DNA of 64,000 nucleotides from Micromonospora sp. WMMD1102 (GCF_029626265.1 NZ_JARUBN010000001.1:3038001-3102000); one strand, 5' to 3'. Numbered from the stretch's first letter, positions 18,641 through 27,340 are shown. Notes: a model not told the origin generated them from the letters alone. A program made the numbers and translations.

Positions 18641-19980
18641 GGGGTTCCTCCTCGCCAGGGACTCCGCCGAGGATCGCACATCCGGGCCAGCGTCGGGTCG
18701 CGCCGCCGGCCGGCCCGGCGCAGGTGCACCGGAAGGAACCCGAGCCAGGCGAGGCCGACCAGCACCCAGAGGTTGCCGTAGAGCAGGCCCCAGCCCCGGA
18801 AGTGCCGGTCCCAGCCGTGCAGGTCGGCGAGTACCCAGCTGGTGCCGGCGACGAAGACCAGCCAGGTGAGGCCGGCGGCGACGAACCCGAGTCGGCTGCG
18901 GCCCCGCCAGGACCGTACGGCGAGCAGCACCAGCGCGGGTACGCACCAGACCCAGTGGTGGTGCCAGGAGACGGGTGAGACCAGCACGCCGGTCGTCGCG
19001 CAGGCGAACACGCCGAGCAGCGCCTCGCCGCGCCGGGCGCAGTACGCCGCCACCGCGATCCCGAGCAGCCCGACCAGGGCGGCCACCGGGAACCAGACCG
19101 TACCCGGGTCGGCGGAGTCGGTCAGCCGGGCCAGCGCACCGGCCAGCGACTGGTTCAGCACCGTCCGGGGGTCGGCGGTGACCCGTGAGGTGTCGAGCAG
19201 CGCGCCGGTCCAGAACCGCACCGAGTCCTCCGGTCGCCAGGCGAAGCCGAGCGCGACGGTGCCGGCGAAGCCGACCGCAGCGGTGCCCGCCGCCCGGAAC
19301 CGGCCGGTGGCCAGCAGGTACACCACGAACACGAGCGGAGTGAGTTTGATCCCGGCGGCGATCCCCACCCCGAGGCCGGACCAGCGACGCCGGGGATCGC
19401 CGGTCAGGTCGACCAGCACCAGCAGCATCAGGAAGAGCCCGATCTGACCGGCCTGGAGGTGCCCGGAGACCGCGAACGTCGGCAGTGCGGCAAGCCCGCC
19501 GGCCAGCGTCGCCGTCGCCCGGTGCTCCGCTGCCACCCCGGCCGCCCGGAGCGTCACCCGGACCGCCGCCAGCAGCGCGAGGACCGAGGCGACCATCCAC
19601 AGTGCCACGACGGCCGTCATGCCGAGCGACGCCAGCGGCCGGAGCAGCAGCGCCGCGAACGGCGGATAGGTGAAGCCCAGCGCGATGCCGTCGGTGCCGC
19701 GGTGACTGGCCTGGTAGAGCCCGCCGTCCCCGGAGGCGGCGGCGGAGACTCCCGCGTGGTACGTCGCCAGGTCGCCCCAGAAACGTCCGGTGCCCTGGTG
19801 AACCGCCGCCGCGGCGGCTCCGACGAGCAGCGGGAGCAGCACGAGACCGCCGGTCGGGTACGCCCGCCGGAGGCGCGGCCGGGCCGGCGCGGGCGCCACC
19901 GGGAGGCTCGGGCCCGGCCGGTCTCGCGGCGGTGGCTCTCCGGTTCCGCCGGGGGCGGGACCCAGGTGGGTACTGGTCAC
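18637..19980 (-). CDS. GT87-type membrane mannosyltransferase
   Basis: 447-residue polytopic protein (about ten or more hydrophobic segments) of the polyprenyl-phosphate-dependent GT87/DUF2029 type. Segment 1 starts at GGLVLLPLLVGAAAAAVHQG and is followed by GRFWGDLATYHAG with a conserved Asp in the first extracytoplasmic loop and YPPFAALLLRPLA. WHHHWVWCVPALVLL lies near residue 340. Expected to add mannose from polyprenyl-P-mannose to a lipid glycan outside the membrane. The GTG start has AAGGAAAG upstream. Confidence 0.8.
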   Translation of the reverse strand: MTSTHLGPAPGGTGEPPPRDRPGPSLPVAPAPARPRLRRAYPTGGLVLLPLLVGAAAAAVHQGTGRFWGDLATYHAGVSAAASGDGGLYQASHRGTDGIALGFTYPPFAALLLRPLASLGMTAVVALWMVASVLALLAAVRVTLRAAGVAAEHRATATLAGGLAALPTFAVSGHLQAGQIGLFLMLLVLVDLTGDPRRRWSGLGVGIAAGIKLTPLVFVVYLLATGRFRAAGTAAVGFAGTVALGFAWRPEDSVRFWTGALLDTSRVTADPRTVLNQSLAGALARLTDSADPGTVWFPVAALVGLLGIAVAAYCARRGEALLGVFACATTGVLVSPVSWHHHWVWCVPALVLLAVRSWRGRSRLGFVAAGLTWLVFVAGTSWVLADLHGWDRHFRGWGLLYGNLWVLVGLAWLGFLPVHLRRAGRRRDPTLARMCDPRRSPWRGGTP

Positions 19981-20084
19981 GGCGCTTTCCTTCCGCCGGC
20001 CGGTAGTCCGCATCCGGGGTCCGGGCAGCGGTATGGACGAAAAGGTAGCGATCTCTCCTCTGTCGTTCCTGGACCGAACCTCGA

Positions 20085-20561
20085 TCACCCACGGTCCCCG
20101 TCCGCCGGTGCCGCCCTCCCGTTCCGGCCGGTCCGGGCCGCACCCCGGCGGAGCCGGTGGCCGATCGCGAGTCCGCCCCAGAGCACGGCCAGCCAGATGC
20201 CGAGCTGTAGCAGGTAGTTCCGGTCCTGGAGCCCCGGATTGGCCGGCCCGGGGGCCGGCCGCCAGAGCAGCGGCACCGCGATCAGGAGCAGGGTCGCCGT
20301 GACCGCCAGCCCGGTGCCGATCCGGGCGCGGGTCGCCCGGTCGGGAACCAGCCGGCCGAGGGCGAGTCCGACCAGGCCGACCAGCGGGGCGACCAGCAGG
20401 TCGTGCAGGAGCGGACCGGCGAGCAGCCAGGGAAGTAGCGGCCCGGGGCGGGGCAGCACGGTCACGCCGTACGCCGCCGCCGCGAGGCCCAGTCCGATCA
20501 GGACGGTCCGGGCGACCCGGATGGTTCCCGTGCCACCGTCCTCCCCGGCGTCCGGCGTCAT
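20085..20561 (-). CDS. Small polytopic membrane protein
   Basis: 158 residues, about four hydrophobic segments (VLIGLGLAAAAYGVTV, LLPWLLAGPLLHDLLVAPLV, GLAVTATLLLIAVPLL, YLLQLGIWLAVLWGGLAIG) and a basic tail. No family recognised. Its ATG overlaps the stop of the molybdoenzyme gene, so it is the last gene of the leftward glycan/molybdoenzyme operon and may be a membrane partner of that enzyme. Confidence 0.7.
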   Translation of the reverse strand: MTPDAGEDGGTGTIRVARTVLIGLGLAAAAYGVTVLPRPGPLLPWLLAGPLLHDLLVAPLVGLVGLALGRLVPDRATRARIGTGLAVTATLLLIAVPLLWRPAPGPANPGLQDRNYLLQLGIWLAVLWGGLAIGHRLRRGAARTGRNGRAAPADGDRG

Positions 20562-21721
20562 CCCAGCACCTCCAGCCGGGAGACCCACTTCGTCTGTAGC
20601 ACTCCAGGGCGGCTCGGGGCGATGATCCGGCACGGATATCCGTGGTCCGGTGCCAGCACCTCCCCGTTGACCCGCAGGGCGAGCAGGGTCAACGGGTCGC
20701 CGACGTGCGCCGCCGGCAGTGTGCTGGTCGCGTACAGGCCGGCGGACTCCAGCGAGGAGACCCGCACCGGACGGCCGGTCGGCGCACCGACGGCGGCGAG
20801 CAGGTCGGCCACCGGCACCCCGGTCCAGTCCGCCACCGCACTCCAACCCTCCACGCAGGCGATCGGCAGCCGTCCGGTCCGCTGCGGCAGGGCCGTCAGG
20901 TCGGCGAGGTCGAGCCGGTGCCGGCCGCCGGGCCAAACGACCTCCAGGTGCCAGTCGGCCGGTACGACGATGCCGGCCGCGGTCGCGGTGCGGTTCACCG
21001 GCACCCCCTGCGGTCCGGTGCCCGAACTCCAGGCCAGCGCGGAGACGCGGCGCAGCCACGGAACCGTGCTGCCGGCGGTGGCCAGGACCGCGACCGTGGC
21101 CGTGCCGGCGGCGGTGCGCAGGAAGGCCCGGCGGCCGGGCACCGGCTCCCGGTCGAGCCGGCCGGCCAGCGCGGCCCGGGTCACCGGCAGCTTGACGCCG
21201 ACGTGCACCAGCAGGGCGCCGACCGCCAGCCAGGCCACCGCGTAGTGCGCGGCCGGGAAGAAGAACCGCCACGGGTACGACTGCGCGACGTTGAACACCC
21301 CGGTGACCAGCTCGAAGAAGGCGGCGCAGACCAGCACCAGGATGGAGAGCCGTTCGAGTAGGTGCCCGGCCAGCCGGCCCGGCCGGCGGGGTGGCCGGAC
21401 GAACAGCCGGGGATAGACACTCCACAACTTCGCCAGCAGCAGCGGGATCGCCGCGATCCCGGCGAGCACGTGCACGCCCTGGGTTATCCGGTAGAGGTGC
21501 ACCGGGCGGCTCGGCCAGCCGAACCAGACCGGCGGTTGCGCGGCGGCGTGGCTGAGTAACCCGGTGACGAAACAGAGCCCGAACGCCACCCCGAGCCATA
21601 GTCCGAGCCGGGCCGCCACCGGCGCCGAGTGCGCCGGCCCGGTGAAGTCCTCCGGGCGCGGCGCCCGCGGCCGGCGGACGACGAACCGACCGGCCCGGCG
21701 GACCTGCGACCGGCGGGTCAT
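20558..21721 (-). CDS. Membrane-anchored sulfite-oxidase-like molybdopterin oxidoreductase
   Basis: 387 residues. Four transmembrane segments come first (about 40-58, 82-100, 124-143, 156-178). Then GRRAFLRTA at 196-204 is a twin-arginine-like motif followed by a fifth hydrophobic segment (205-222). The soluble sulfite-oxidase fold follows, with the probable Mo-ligand Cys288 in ACVEGW and PSRPGVLQTKWVS near the end. It lacks a cytochrome or dimer domain. The mature domain should face outside. Electron acceptor and substrate unknown. Overlaps both neighbours (ATGA), so it is tightly embedded in a glycan operon. Confidence 0.82.
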   Translation of the reverse strand: MTRRSQVRRAGRFVVRRPRAPRPEDFTGPAHSAPVAARLGLWLGVAFGLCFVTGLLSHAAAQPPVWFGWPSRPVHLYRITQGVHVLAGIAAIPLLLAKLWSVYPRLFVRPPRRPGRLAGHLLERLSILVLVCAAFFELVTGVFNVAQSYPWRFFFPAAHYAVAWLAVGALLVHVGVKLPVTRAALAGRLDREPVPGRRAFLRTAAGTATVAVLATAGSTVPWLRRVSALAWSSGTGPQGVPVNRTATAAGIVVPADWHLEVVWPGGRHRLDLADLTALPQRTGRLPIACVEGWSAVADWTGVPVADLLAAVGAPTGRPVRVSSLESAGLYATSTLPAAHVGDPLTLLALRVNGEVLAPDHGYPCRIIAPSRPGVLQTKWVSRLEVLG

Positions 21722-22455
21722 CGGCGGACCAGTTCGGCGAACCAGCGGTCACCGGAGCGCAGCAGCCCGGCCACCCGCAGCCCGGCACCGGCGGCAGGGT
21801 GCTCCACCGCCTCCAACCCGACCCGGGCCCAGCGGAACGCGGGTCCACGTCGCGGCCGGCGGTCCGGTCCGATCGAGACGACGTGCGCCAGCCCCTGCCA
21901 CAGCCCGGTGCCGGGCCGCTCCACCTCGGCCAGCACGCTGCCGTCCGGAGCGAGCAGCGCGGCGCATCGGCGCAGCAGCGCCACCGGGTCGCCGCCGATG
22001 CCGATGTTCCCGTCGACCAGCAGGGCGTGTGCCCAGCGTCCCGCGCCCGGCAGCGGGGCGAAGATGTCGCGGCGCACCGCGGCGGCACCCCGGGCCCGGG
22101 TCAGTTGAACCGCCCGGGCCGAGATGTCGACGCCGAGCGCCACGACGCCGCGCCGGGCCAGCACCGCGGTAAGCCGGCCGGGCCCGCAACCGAGGTCGAT
22201 GGTGGGGCCGAGGCAGCGGGCCACCACCGGGATGACCGCCGGTTCCGGTGGCCCGTGCCAGCGGCGGACCGGCAACGGGTACGGCGGCGCGTCGGCGTGC
22301 ACCAGCCAGTGCTCGGCGCGGCCGGATCCGCTCGGTACACCCGCCCCGGCCAGCCGACCGGACCGGTCGGATCGCCCGGTCGCCCCGACCGTCGGAGCGA
22401 GCGGACCGTCGAAGCCGCCGAGGGATTCACCCCGGAACGCACCACGGACACTCAT
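21718..22455 (-). CDS. Class I SAM-dependent methyltransferase
   Basis: 245 residues. TIDLGCGPGRLTAVLARRG near residue 85 is motif I; GVDISARAVQ is motif II. The N-terminal ~45 residues are Gly/Ser-rich and disordered-looking. Four-base overlaps with both neighbours place it in the operon from 23809 to 20085. Substrate unknown; a sugar or lipid acceptor is plausible from context. Confidence 0.82.
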   Translation of the reverse strand: MSVRGAFRGESLGGFDGPLAPTVGATGRSDRSGRLAGAGVPSGSGRAEHWLVHADAPPYPLPVRRWHGPPEPAVIPVVARCLGPTIDLGCGPGRLTAVLARRGVVALGVDISARAVQLTRARGAAAVRRDIFAPLPGAGRWAHALLVDGNIGIGGDPVALLRRCAALLAPDGSVLAEVERPGTGLWQGLAHVVSIGPDRRPRRGPAFRWARVGLEAVEHPAAGAGLRVAGLLRSGDRWFAELVRR

Positions 22456-23135
22456 CGGCCTGCCCCGTCTCCGGGCGCCGGGACGCCTACCGCGTCGACG
22501 GCCCGGCTGAACCGGCTGCCGGGCAGTCGGTCCGCCACCGCCAGTGCGGCGGGCCAGTCGTCCACGTCGCGCAGCACCGGCAGGGCGGCGACGCGTACGC
22601 CCCGGTCCCGCAGCGCGGCCAGGGTCAGCCGCCCGGTGTCGGCGGTGGACGTCGGCACCCGCCGGAGTACGGCCGCGTGCGCCGGGTCACGTAGTCCGAG
22701 GGCCCACCAGCCACCGTCGACGGCCGGCCCGAGTACCGCGTCGGTGCCGGTCAGCCGGTGCAGTGCGTCGGCGAGGGTGTCGGGGCGAACCTGCGGGGTG
22801 TCCATGCCGATCTGCAACACCGGCAGGCCGGGAAAGGCCGTGCCGATCTCGGCGTGGGCGTGGGCGAGCCGGTCGGCGAAGGTCTCCCCGTGCTGGCGCA
22901 GCAGGTGCCAGCCGGCGAGCGCGGTGGCCAGTTCGGCACGGTGTTCCGCGTCGGCGAACCGGCCGGTGTGCGCCAGTACCGGCACGGTCGCGCCGGTGTC
23001 GCGTACCGCCGCGAGGGTGTCCAGCAGGGCCGCCGCCGCGATCCGGGCCGCCTGGCGGGGGGTAGCCGGCGGGCAGAGCCGGGTCTTCGCCAGTCCCGCC
23101 ACCGGAGCCTTGGCGACCACGAGCAGCACGTTCAC
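22452..23135 (-). CDS. TIGR04282/DUF2064 glycosyltransferase-like protein
   Basis: 227 residues of the family named for arsenosugar biosynthesis but widespread in lipid-glycan clusters. NVLLVVAKAPVAGLAKTRL is the nucleotide-sugar-binding start, IGMDTPQV carries the DxD-like Asp, and LGPAVDGGWWALGLRD is the family signature. GTG start overlaps the upstream GT2 stop (GTGA). It normally travels with a GT2 gene, as it does here. Confidence 0.85.
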   Translation of the reverse strand: MNVLLVVAKAPVAGLAKTRLCPPATPRQAARIAAAALLDTLAAVRDTGATVPVLAHTGRFADAEHRAELATALAGWHLLRQHGETFADRLAHAHAEIGTAFPGLPVLQIGMDTPQVRPDTLADALHRLTGTDAVLGPAVDGGWWALGLRDPAHAAVLRRVPTSTADTGRLTLAALRDRGVRVAALPVLRDVDDWPAALAVADRLPGSRFSRAVDAVGVPAPGDGAGR

Positions 23136-23809
23136 CGGCCGGCTCCGAGATCCGAGCGGAGCACTCCGGCGAAGTCCCGGGCGGCGCGCAGCGTGCCGCG
23201 TACCGAACCGGAGACCTTCGAGGTGGTGCCCGCCGCCCGGGGCGCGTACGCCGTGTCCAGCTCGACGATCCGCCACCCGGCGGCCGCCGCCCGGAGCAGC
23301 AGTTCCAGCGGATAGCCGAAGGCCCGGTCCGCCACCCCGAGCCGCAGCAGCGCCGTGCGGCGCGCGGCCCGGACCGGACTGACGTCGTGCACGGGTACGC
23401 CCCGGCGCCGCAGCAGCGCGGCGACAAGCGCGTTGCCCGCCCGGGCGTGCCACGGCCACGCCGTCGCCGAGACCGGCCGGCGGCGGCCCACCGCGAGGTC
23501 GGCGCGGTCGGCGAGCACCGGGGCGACCAGCCGGGGCAGCTCGCCCGGATCGAACGAGCCGTCCGCGTCGAGGACACAGACCAGTTCCGTCTCGGCCGCC
23601 AGCAGGCCGGCGTGCACCGCCGCGCCGTAGCCGCGCCGGGGCTCGGTGACCACCCGCGCCCCGTGCGCGGCGGCGATCTCCGGCGACCCGTCCGTGGAGC
23701 CGTTGTCCACCACCACGGCCCGGTAGCCGGGCGGCAGTGCGGCGAGTACGCCCGGGAGTGCGGCCGCTTCGTCCAGACACGGCAGCAGCACGTCGATCGT
23801 TGCGCTCAT
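23132..23809 (-). CDS. Family 2 glycosyltransferase
   Basis: 225-residue GT-A glycosyltransferase of the dolichol-phosphate-mannose/glucose synthase type, without transmembrane segments. IDVLLPCLDEAAALPGVLAA and VVDNGSTDGS form the nucleotide-sugar site, LDADGSFDP holds the metal-binding DxD. It likely makes a polyprenyl-phosphate sugar, which would feed membrane transferases such as the GT87 protein and the protein at 23958. ATG at 23809 gives the family start; a GTG/ATG further upstream is less likely. First gene of the leftward operon. Confidence 0.85.
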   Translation of the reverse strand: MSATIDVLLPCLDEAAALPGVLAALPPGYRAVVVDNGSTDGSPEIAAAHGARVVTEPRRGYGAAVHAGLLAAETELVCVLDADGSFDPGELPRLVAPVLADRADLAVGRRRPVSATAWPWHARAGNALVAALLRRRGVPVHDVSPVRAARRTALLRLGVADRAFGYPLELLLRAAAAGWRIVELDTAYAPRAAGTTSKVSGSVRGTLRAARDFAGVLRSDLGAGR

Positions 23810-23857
23810 GTCCGGAGACGCTAGGCGGGGCACCGCTGGTGGAGGACAACTCGCGGG

Positions 23858-23891
23858 CTTACGGAACCCTTACGCCGCAACGGGTCTTACG
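23858..23891. promoter_or_regulatory. CTTACG direct repeats, predicted response-regulator site
   Basis: CTTACG occurs at 23858-23863, 23869-23874 (11 bp apart) and 23886-23891 in the divergent promoter of the glycan genes. Two half-sites one helical turn apart are the usual layout for OmpR-family regulators. A matching pair lies upstream of the response-regulator gene at 26559-26575. Binding is inferred. Confidence 0.5.
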
Positions 23892-23957
23892 ATTCGCTGA
23901 CGTCCGGCCCGTCGCCCTGGGGTTCCGGTGCCCGCGCCTCGTACCGTCGCCGTCGCC

Positions 23958-25406
23958 ATGACCATCCGCACCCGGCCGGTACGACCCCGGCACGCCGACG
24001 CGGTCGTCGTCACGGTCGAGGCGGTGCTGCTGGCCGCCGCGATCGCGGTCGGCGCGCTGCTCAACGCCCGAGGCGCCGACCTGTACGCCGACGCCGCCCC
24101 GCTCTACGCCAGCTGGCGACCGCACGTCGGTCCCGGCACCCCGGTCGCGCTGCTGGTCGCCGTGCTGGTGGTCGGGTACGGCCACCGCTTCGCCCTGGCC
24201 GCCTCGTGGCCCCGGCTGCTGGCCGTCGGCTACCTCGGCGCGCTGGCCTGGACGATCTCGCTGGCCCTGGTCGACGGCTGGTCCGCCGGCTTGGCCGACC
24301 GGTTGACGGTGCAGGCCGAGTACCTGCACGAGGTGCCCCGGGTGACCGACATCGGCGCGATGCTGGCGGGGTTCACCGGGCGGATCCTCGACTTCCAGCC
24401 GGATTCCTGGTCCACGCACACCGCCGGGCATCCGCCGGGCGCCCTGCTGATCTTCGTTTTGCTGGACCGGGTCGGCCTCGGCGGCGGCGCCCTGGCCGGG
24501 CTGGCCTGTGTGCTGGTCGGGGCGACCGTGTCGGTGTCGGTTCCGGTGACTCTCCGGGCGCTCGGCGACGAGCGCGCCGCCCGGGCCGGATGGCCGTTCC
24601 TGCTGCTGTTCCCCGGTGCGGTCTGGGTCGGCGCCTCGGCGGACGGGATCTTCGCCGGGGTGGTCGCCGCCGGGCTGGCCCTGTTGGCCGTCGGCGGGCG
24701 GGGCCGGGCGGCGCTCGGCGGCCTGCTGCTCGGCTTCGCGCTGTACCTGTCGTACGGGTTCGTGCTCGTCGGCCTGCTCGCGCTGACCGTCCTGGTGCTG
24801 CGTACCCGGGACCGGGCCGGTGCCTTTCTGGCCGCCGTGCTGGCGGTGGCCGTCGTCGTCGCCGGGTTCACCGCCGCCGGCTTCTGGTGGTGGGACGGCT
24901 ACCACCTGGTGGTACGGCGCTACTACCAGGGCTGGGCGGCGGACCGCCCGTACGGGTACTGGATCTGGGCGAACCTGGCCGCCCTGCTGCTCGCCGTCGG
25001 CCCGGTGCTCGGGCCGGCACTCCGCCGCGCCGTGCTCGCCGGCTGGACCGGCCTGGCGGCCGTGCCGCGCGACGGGGGCGGGGCCGGGCGTGCGGACCGG
25101 CGGTCGCGCCGAACCGTCCGCGACGCTGCCCGCCCCTCGGCCGACCGGGTGGGAGTCCGGCCGGGCAGTCGGCTGGCCGGCTCGGGCGGGCCGGCGGTCT
25201 GGCTGCCGATCGCCGCAGCGGTGACGGTGCTGGTGGCGGACCTGTCCGGGTTGAGCAAGGCGGAGGTCGAGCGGATCTGGCTGCCGTTCGGCGTCTGGCT
25301 ACTGGTCGCCACCGCGCACCTGCCGGCCCGGCACCGGTCCCGGTGGCTGGCGGCGCAGGCGCTGACCGCGCTGGCGGTGAACCACCTGCTGTGGACCGTC
25401 TCCTGA
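23958..25406 (+). CDS. Polytopic membrane protein, glycosyltransferase-like
   Basis: 482 residues with about ten or more hydrophobic segments. An acidic first loop (ARGADLYADAAPLYASW) and STHTAGHPPGALLIF near residue 155, then LSKAEVERIWLPFGVWLL near the C-terminus, are like those of membrane glycosyltransferases with GT-C topology (conserved E-R-I-W-L-P-F). A charged loop of about 50 residues (near residues 365-415) is probably cytoplasmic. ATG at 23958 or GTG at 23928 could start it; no clear ribosome site. Donor and acceptor unknown. Divergent from the GT2 operon and probably coregulated. Confidence 0.7.
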   Translation: MTIRTRPVRPRHADAVVVTVEAVLLAAAIAVGALLNARGADLYADAAPLYASWRPHVGPGTPVALLVAVLVVGYGHRFALAASWPRLLAVGYLGALAWTISLALVDGWSAGLADRLTVQAEYLHEVPRVTDIGAMLAGFTGRILDFQPDSWSTHTAGHPPGALLIFVLLDRVGLGGGALAGLACVLVGATVSVSVPVTLRALGDERAARAGWPFLLLFPGAVWVGASADGIFAGVVAAGLALLAVGGRGRAALGGLLLGFALYLSYGFVLVGLLALTVLVLRTRDRAGAFLAAVLAVAVVVAGFTAAGFWWWDGYHLVVRRYYQGWAADRPYGYWIWANLAALLLAVGPVLGPALRRAVLAGWTGLAAVPRDGGGAGRADRRSRRTVRDAARPSADRVGVRPGSRLAGSGGPAVWLPIAAAVTVLVADLSGLSKAEVERIWLPFGVWLLVATAHLPARHRSRWLAAQALTALAVNHLLWTVS

Positions 25407-25436
25407 GACCTGTGGGTCGGCCTGTCGGGCAGCCGC

Positions 25437-26507
25437 CTACTGTCGCCGGTCTCCCGAGGTCGCCGGTGCGCGCAGCGGCGCGGCGGCGAACTCCGCGACA
25501 CCCTCGGCGAACGAGGTCCGGGCGGCGAAGCCCAGCAGCCGGCCCGCCCGGGCGGGATCGGCGACCACGTGCCGGACGTCGGCTGCCCGTCCGCCGCCGA
25601 CCACCACCGGCTCGGGGCCGCCCGTCGCGGTGGCCAGCTCGCGGGCCAGCTCGCCGACGGTGTGCGGCTCGCCGGAGCAGATGTTCACCGCCACGATCGG
25701 CTCCGGCGGGGCGGTGTGCAACGCCAGCAGGTTGGCCCGGGCGACGTCGCCGACGGCGACGAAGTCGCGCCGCTGCCGCCCGTCCTCCAACACCTGCGGC
25801 GGCCGGCCGGCGGCCAGCGCCGACCGGAAGATCGAGGCGACCCCGGCGTACGGGGTGTCCCGGGGCATCCGCGGGCCGTAGACGTTGTGGTAGCGCAGCG
25901 CCCAGACCTGTCCGCCGGTCTGCCGGGCCCACGCCCCGGCCAGGTGTTCCTGGGCCAGCTTCGTCGCGGCGTACGTGCTGCGCGGCTCCAGCGAGGCGTC
26001 CTCGGGCACCAGGCCGGGAGCCAGCGGGGCGGCGCAGCGGGGACAGCGCGGCTCGTAGCGGCCGGCGGCCAGGTCGGCGGGCCGCCGCTCGGACGGCCGC
26101 ACCACCTGGTGCTGGGCGCAGCGGTAGCGCCCCTCGCCGTACACCACCATCGAGCTGGCCAGCACGAGCCGGCGTACCTTCGCGCTGTGCATCGCCGCCA
26201 GCAGGGTCGCGGTGCCGAGGTCGTTGTGCCCGGCGTAGTCGGGAGCGTCGGCCGGGTCGAGACCGTGGCCGACCATGGCCGCCTGGTGGCAGACGGCGTC
26301 GACGCCGCGCAGCAGTCCAGTCAGCAGGTCGAGGTCGCGGACGTCACCGACGACCGGGCGGTGCCGGTGCGCCCACTCCGGTGCGGCCGCGCCGTGCACC
26401 TGCGGCAGCAGCGCGTCCACCGCCACCACCTCGTGCCCGTTGTCGACGAGCAGGTCCGCGACGTGTGAGCCGATGAAACCGGCGGCTCCGGTGACGAGTA
26501 TCCGCAT
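25437..26507 (-). CDS. NAD-dependent sugar epimerase (dTDP-L-rhamnose 4-epimerase-like)
   Basis: 356-residue extended short-chain dehydrogenase. MRILVTGAAGFIGSHVADLL is the NAD site, SSMVVYGEG and STYAATKLAQE hold the Ser and the YxxxK pair. Between them is an insertion with four Cys-type ligands: YRCAQHQ and CPRCAAPL, a zinc-ribbon-like element found in some rhamnose 4-epimerase relatives. It should supply an unusual nucleotide sugar to the neighbouring transferases. Start at 26507, or GTG at 26516. Divergent from the response-regulator gene. Confidence 0.82.
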   Translation of the reverse strand: MRILVTGAAGFIGSHVADLLVDNGHEVVAVDALLPQVHGAAAPEWAHRHRPVVGDVRDLDLLTGLLRGVDAVCHQAAMVGHGLDPADAPDYAGHNDLGTATLLAAMHSAKVRRLVLASSMVVYGEGRYRCAQHQVVRPSERRPADLAAGRYEPRCPRCAAPLAPGLVPEDASLEPRSTYAATKLAQEHLAGAWARQTGGQVWALRYHNVYGPRMPRDTPYAGVASIFRSALAAGRPPQVLEDGRQRRDFVAVGDVARANLLALHTAPPEPIVAVNICSGEPHTVGELARELATATGGPEPVVVGGGRAADVRHVVADPARAGRLLGFAARTSFAEGVAEFAAAPLRAPATSGDRRQ

Positions 26508-26558
26508 TCCGGTCACCGTATGGTCTGCCGATGCCCGCGCCGCCGGTCCCGGCCCGGC

Positions 26559-26575
26559 CGTAAGACTCCCGCAAG
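26559..26575. promoter_or_regulatory. Second CTTACG-type repeat pair upstream of the response regulator
   Basis: On the minus strand this reads CTTGCGGGAGTCTTACG: two half-sites (CTTGCG, CTTACG) with 11-bp period, as in the glycan promoter at 23858-23874. It lies between the divergent epimerase and response-regulator genes, so autoregulation plus epimerase control is predicted. Confidence 0.5.
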
Positions 26576-26641
26576 ATCTCGGCCGACCGGCTTCGGCCGG
26601 CGGCGTGGCTACGCTGGCCGGGTGGGACCGGTGGGAGGTGG

Positions 26642-27340
26642 GTGGTGACGCAGCGGGTGCTGGTGGTCGACGACGACCGGACCGTCAGCGACGTGGTCTG
26701 CCGCTATCTGCGGCACGCCGGCTACCAGGTGAGTCACGTCGACGACGGCGCGGAGGCGCTGGCCGCCGTCGCGCGTCGGGCGCCCCATCTCGTCGTACTC
26801 GATCTGATGTTGCCGACGATGAGCGGCCTACAGGTCTGCCGGGAGCTGCGCAGGCGGCCGGACGGCATCCCGATCGTGATGTTGACCGCGCGGGGCGACG
26901 AGGCGGACCGGATCCTCGGCCTGGAGTTGGGCGCCGACGACTACCTGAGCAAGCCGTTCTCGCCCCGCGAACTGGTGCTGCGGGTCCGCTCGGTGCTCCG
27001 CCGGGTCGCCGGTGAGCCGGCACCGGACCGGCCCGACCGGCTCGCCGACGGCGACCTCGAGGTCCGCACCGGTCCCCGGCTGGCGATACTGCGCGGCGCC
27101 GAACTCGCGCTGACGCTGCGGGAGTTCGATCTGCTGGTGCACCTGATGCGGCATCCGTCCCGGGCGTTCACCCGGGCCGAACTCCTGGAACAGGTTTGGG
27201 GTTGGAACTTCGGCGACCACTCGACCGTGACCGTGCACGTCCGGCGGCTGCGGGAGAAGATCGAACACGACCCGGCCGAGCCACGCCGGATCGTGACGGT
27301 CTGGGGCGTCGGCTACCGGTACGAGCCGGCCCATGCGTGA
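26642..27340 (+). CDS. OmpR/PhoB-family response regulator
   Basis: 232 residues. Receiver domain 1-120 with acidic pocket VDDD and phosphate acceptor Asp54 in LVVLDLMLP; conserved Lys in LSKPFSPREL. Winged-helix DNA-binding domain about 135-229, with TVTVHVRRLREKIE as recognition helix and VWGVGYRYE as wing. Two adjacent GTG codons (26642, 26645) could start it behind GGGAGG. Overlaps the kinase gene by eight bases. Confidence 0.92.
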   Translation: MVTQRVLVVDDDRTVSDVVCRYLRHAGYQVSHVDDGAEALAAVARRAPHLVVLDLMLPTMSGLQVCRELRRRPDGIPIVMLTARGDEADRILGLELGADDYLSKPFSPRELVLRVRSVLRRVAGEPAPDRPDRLADGDLEVRTGPRLAILRGAELALTLREFDLLVHLMRHPSRAFTRAELLEQVWGWNFGDHSTVTVHVRRLREKIEHDPAEPRRIVTVWGVGYRYEPAHA

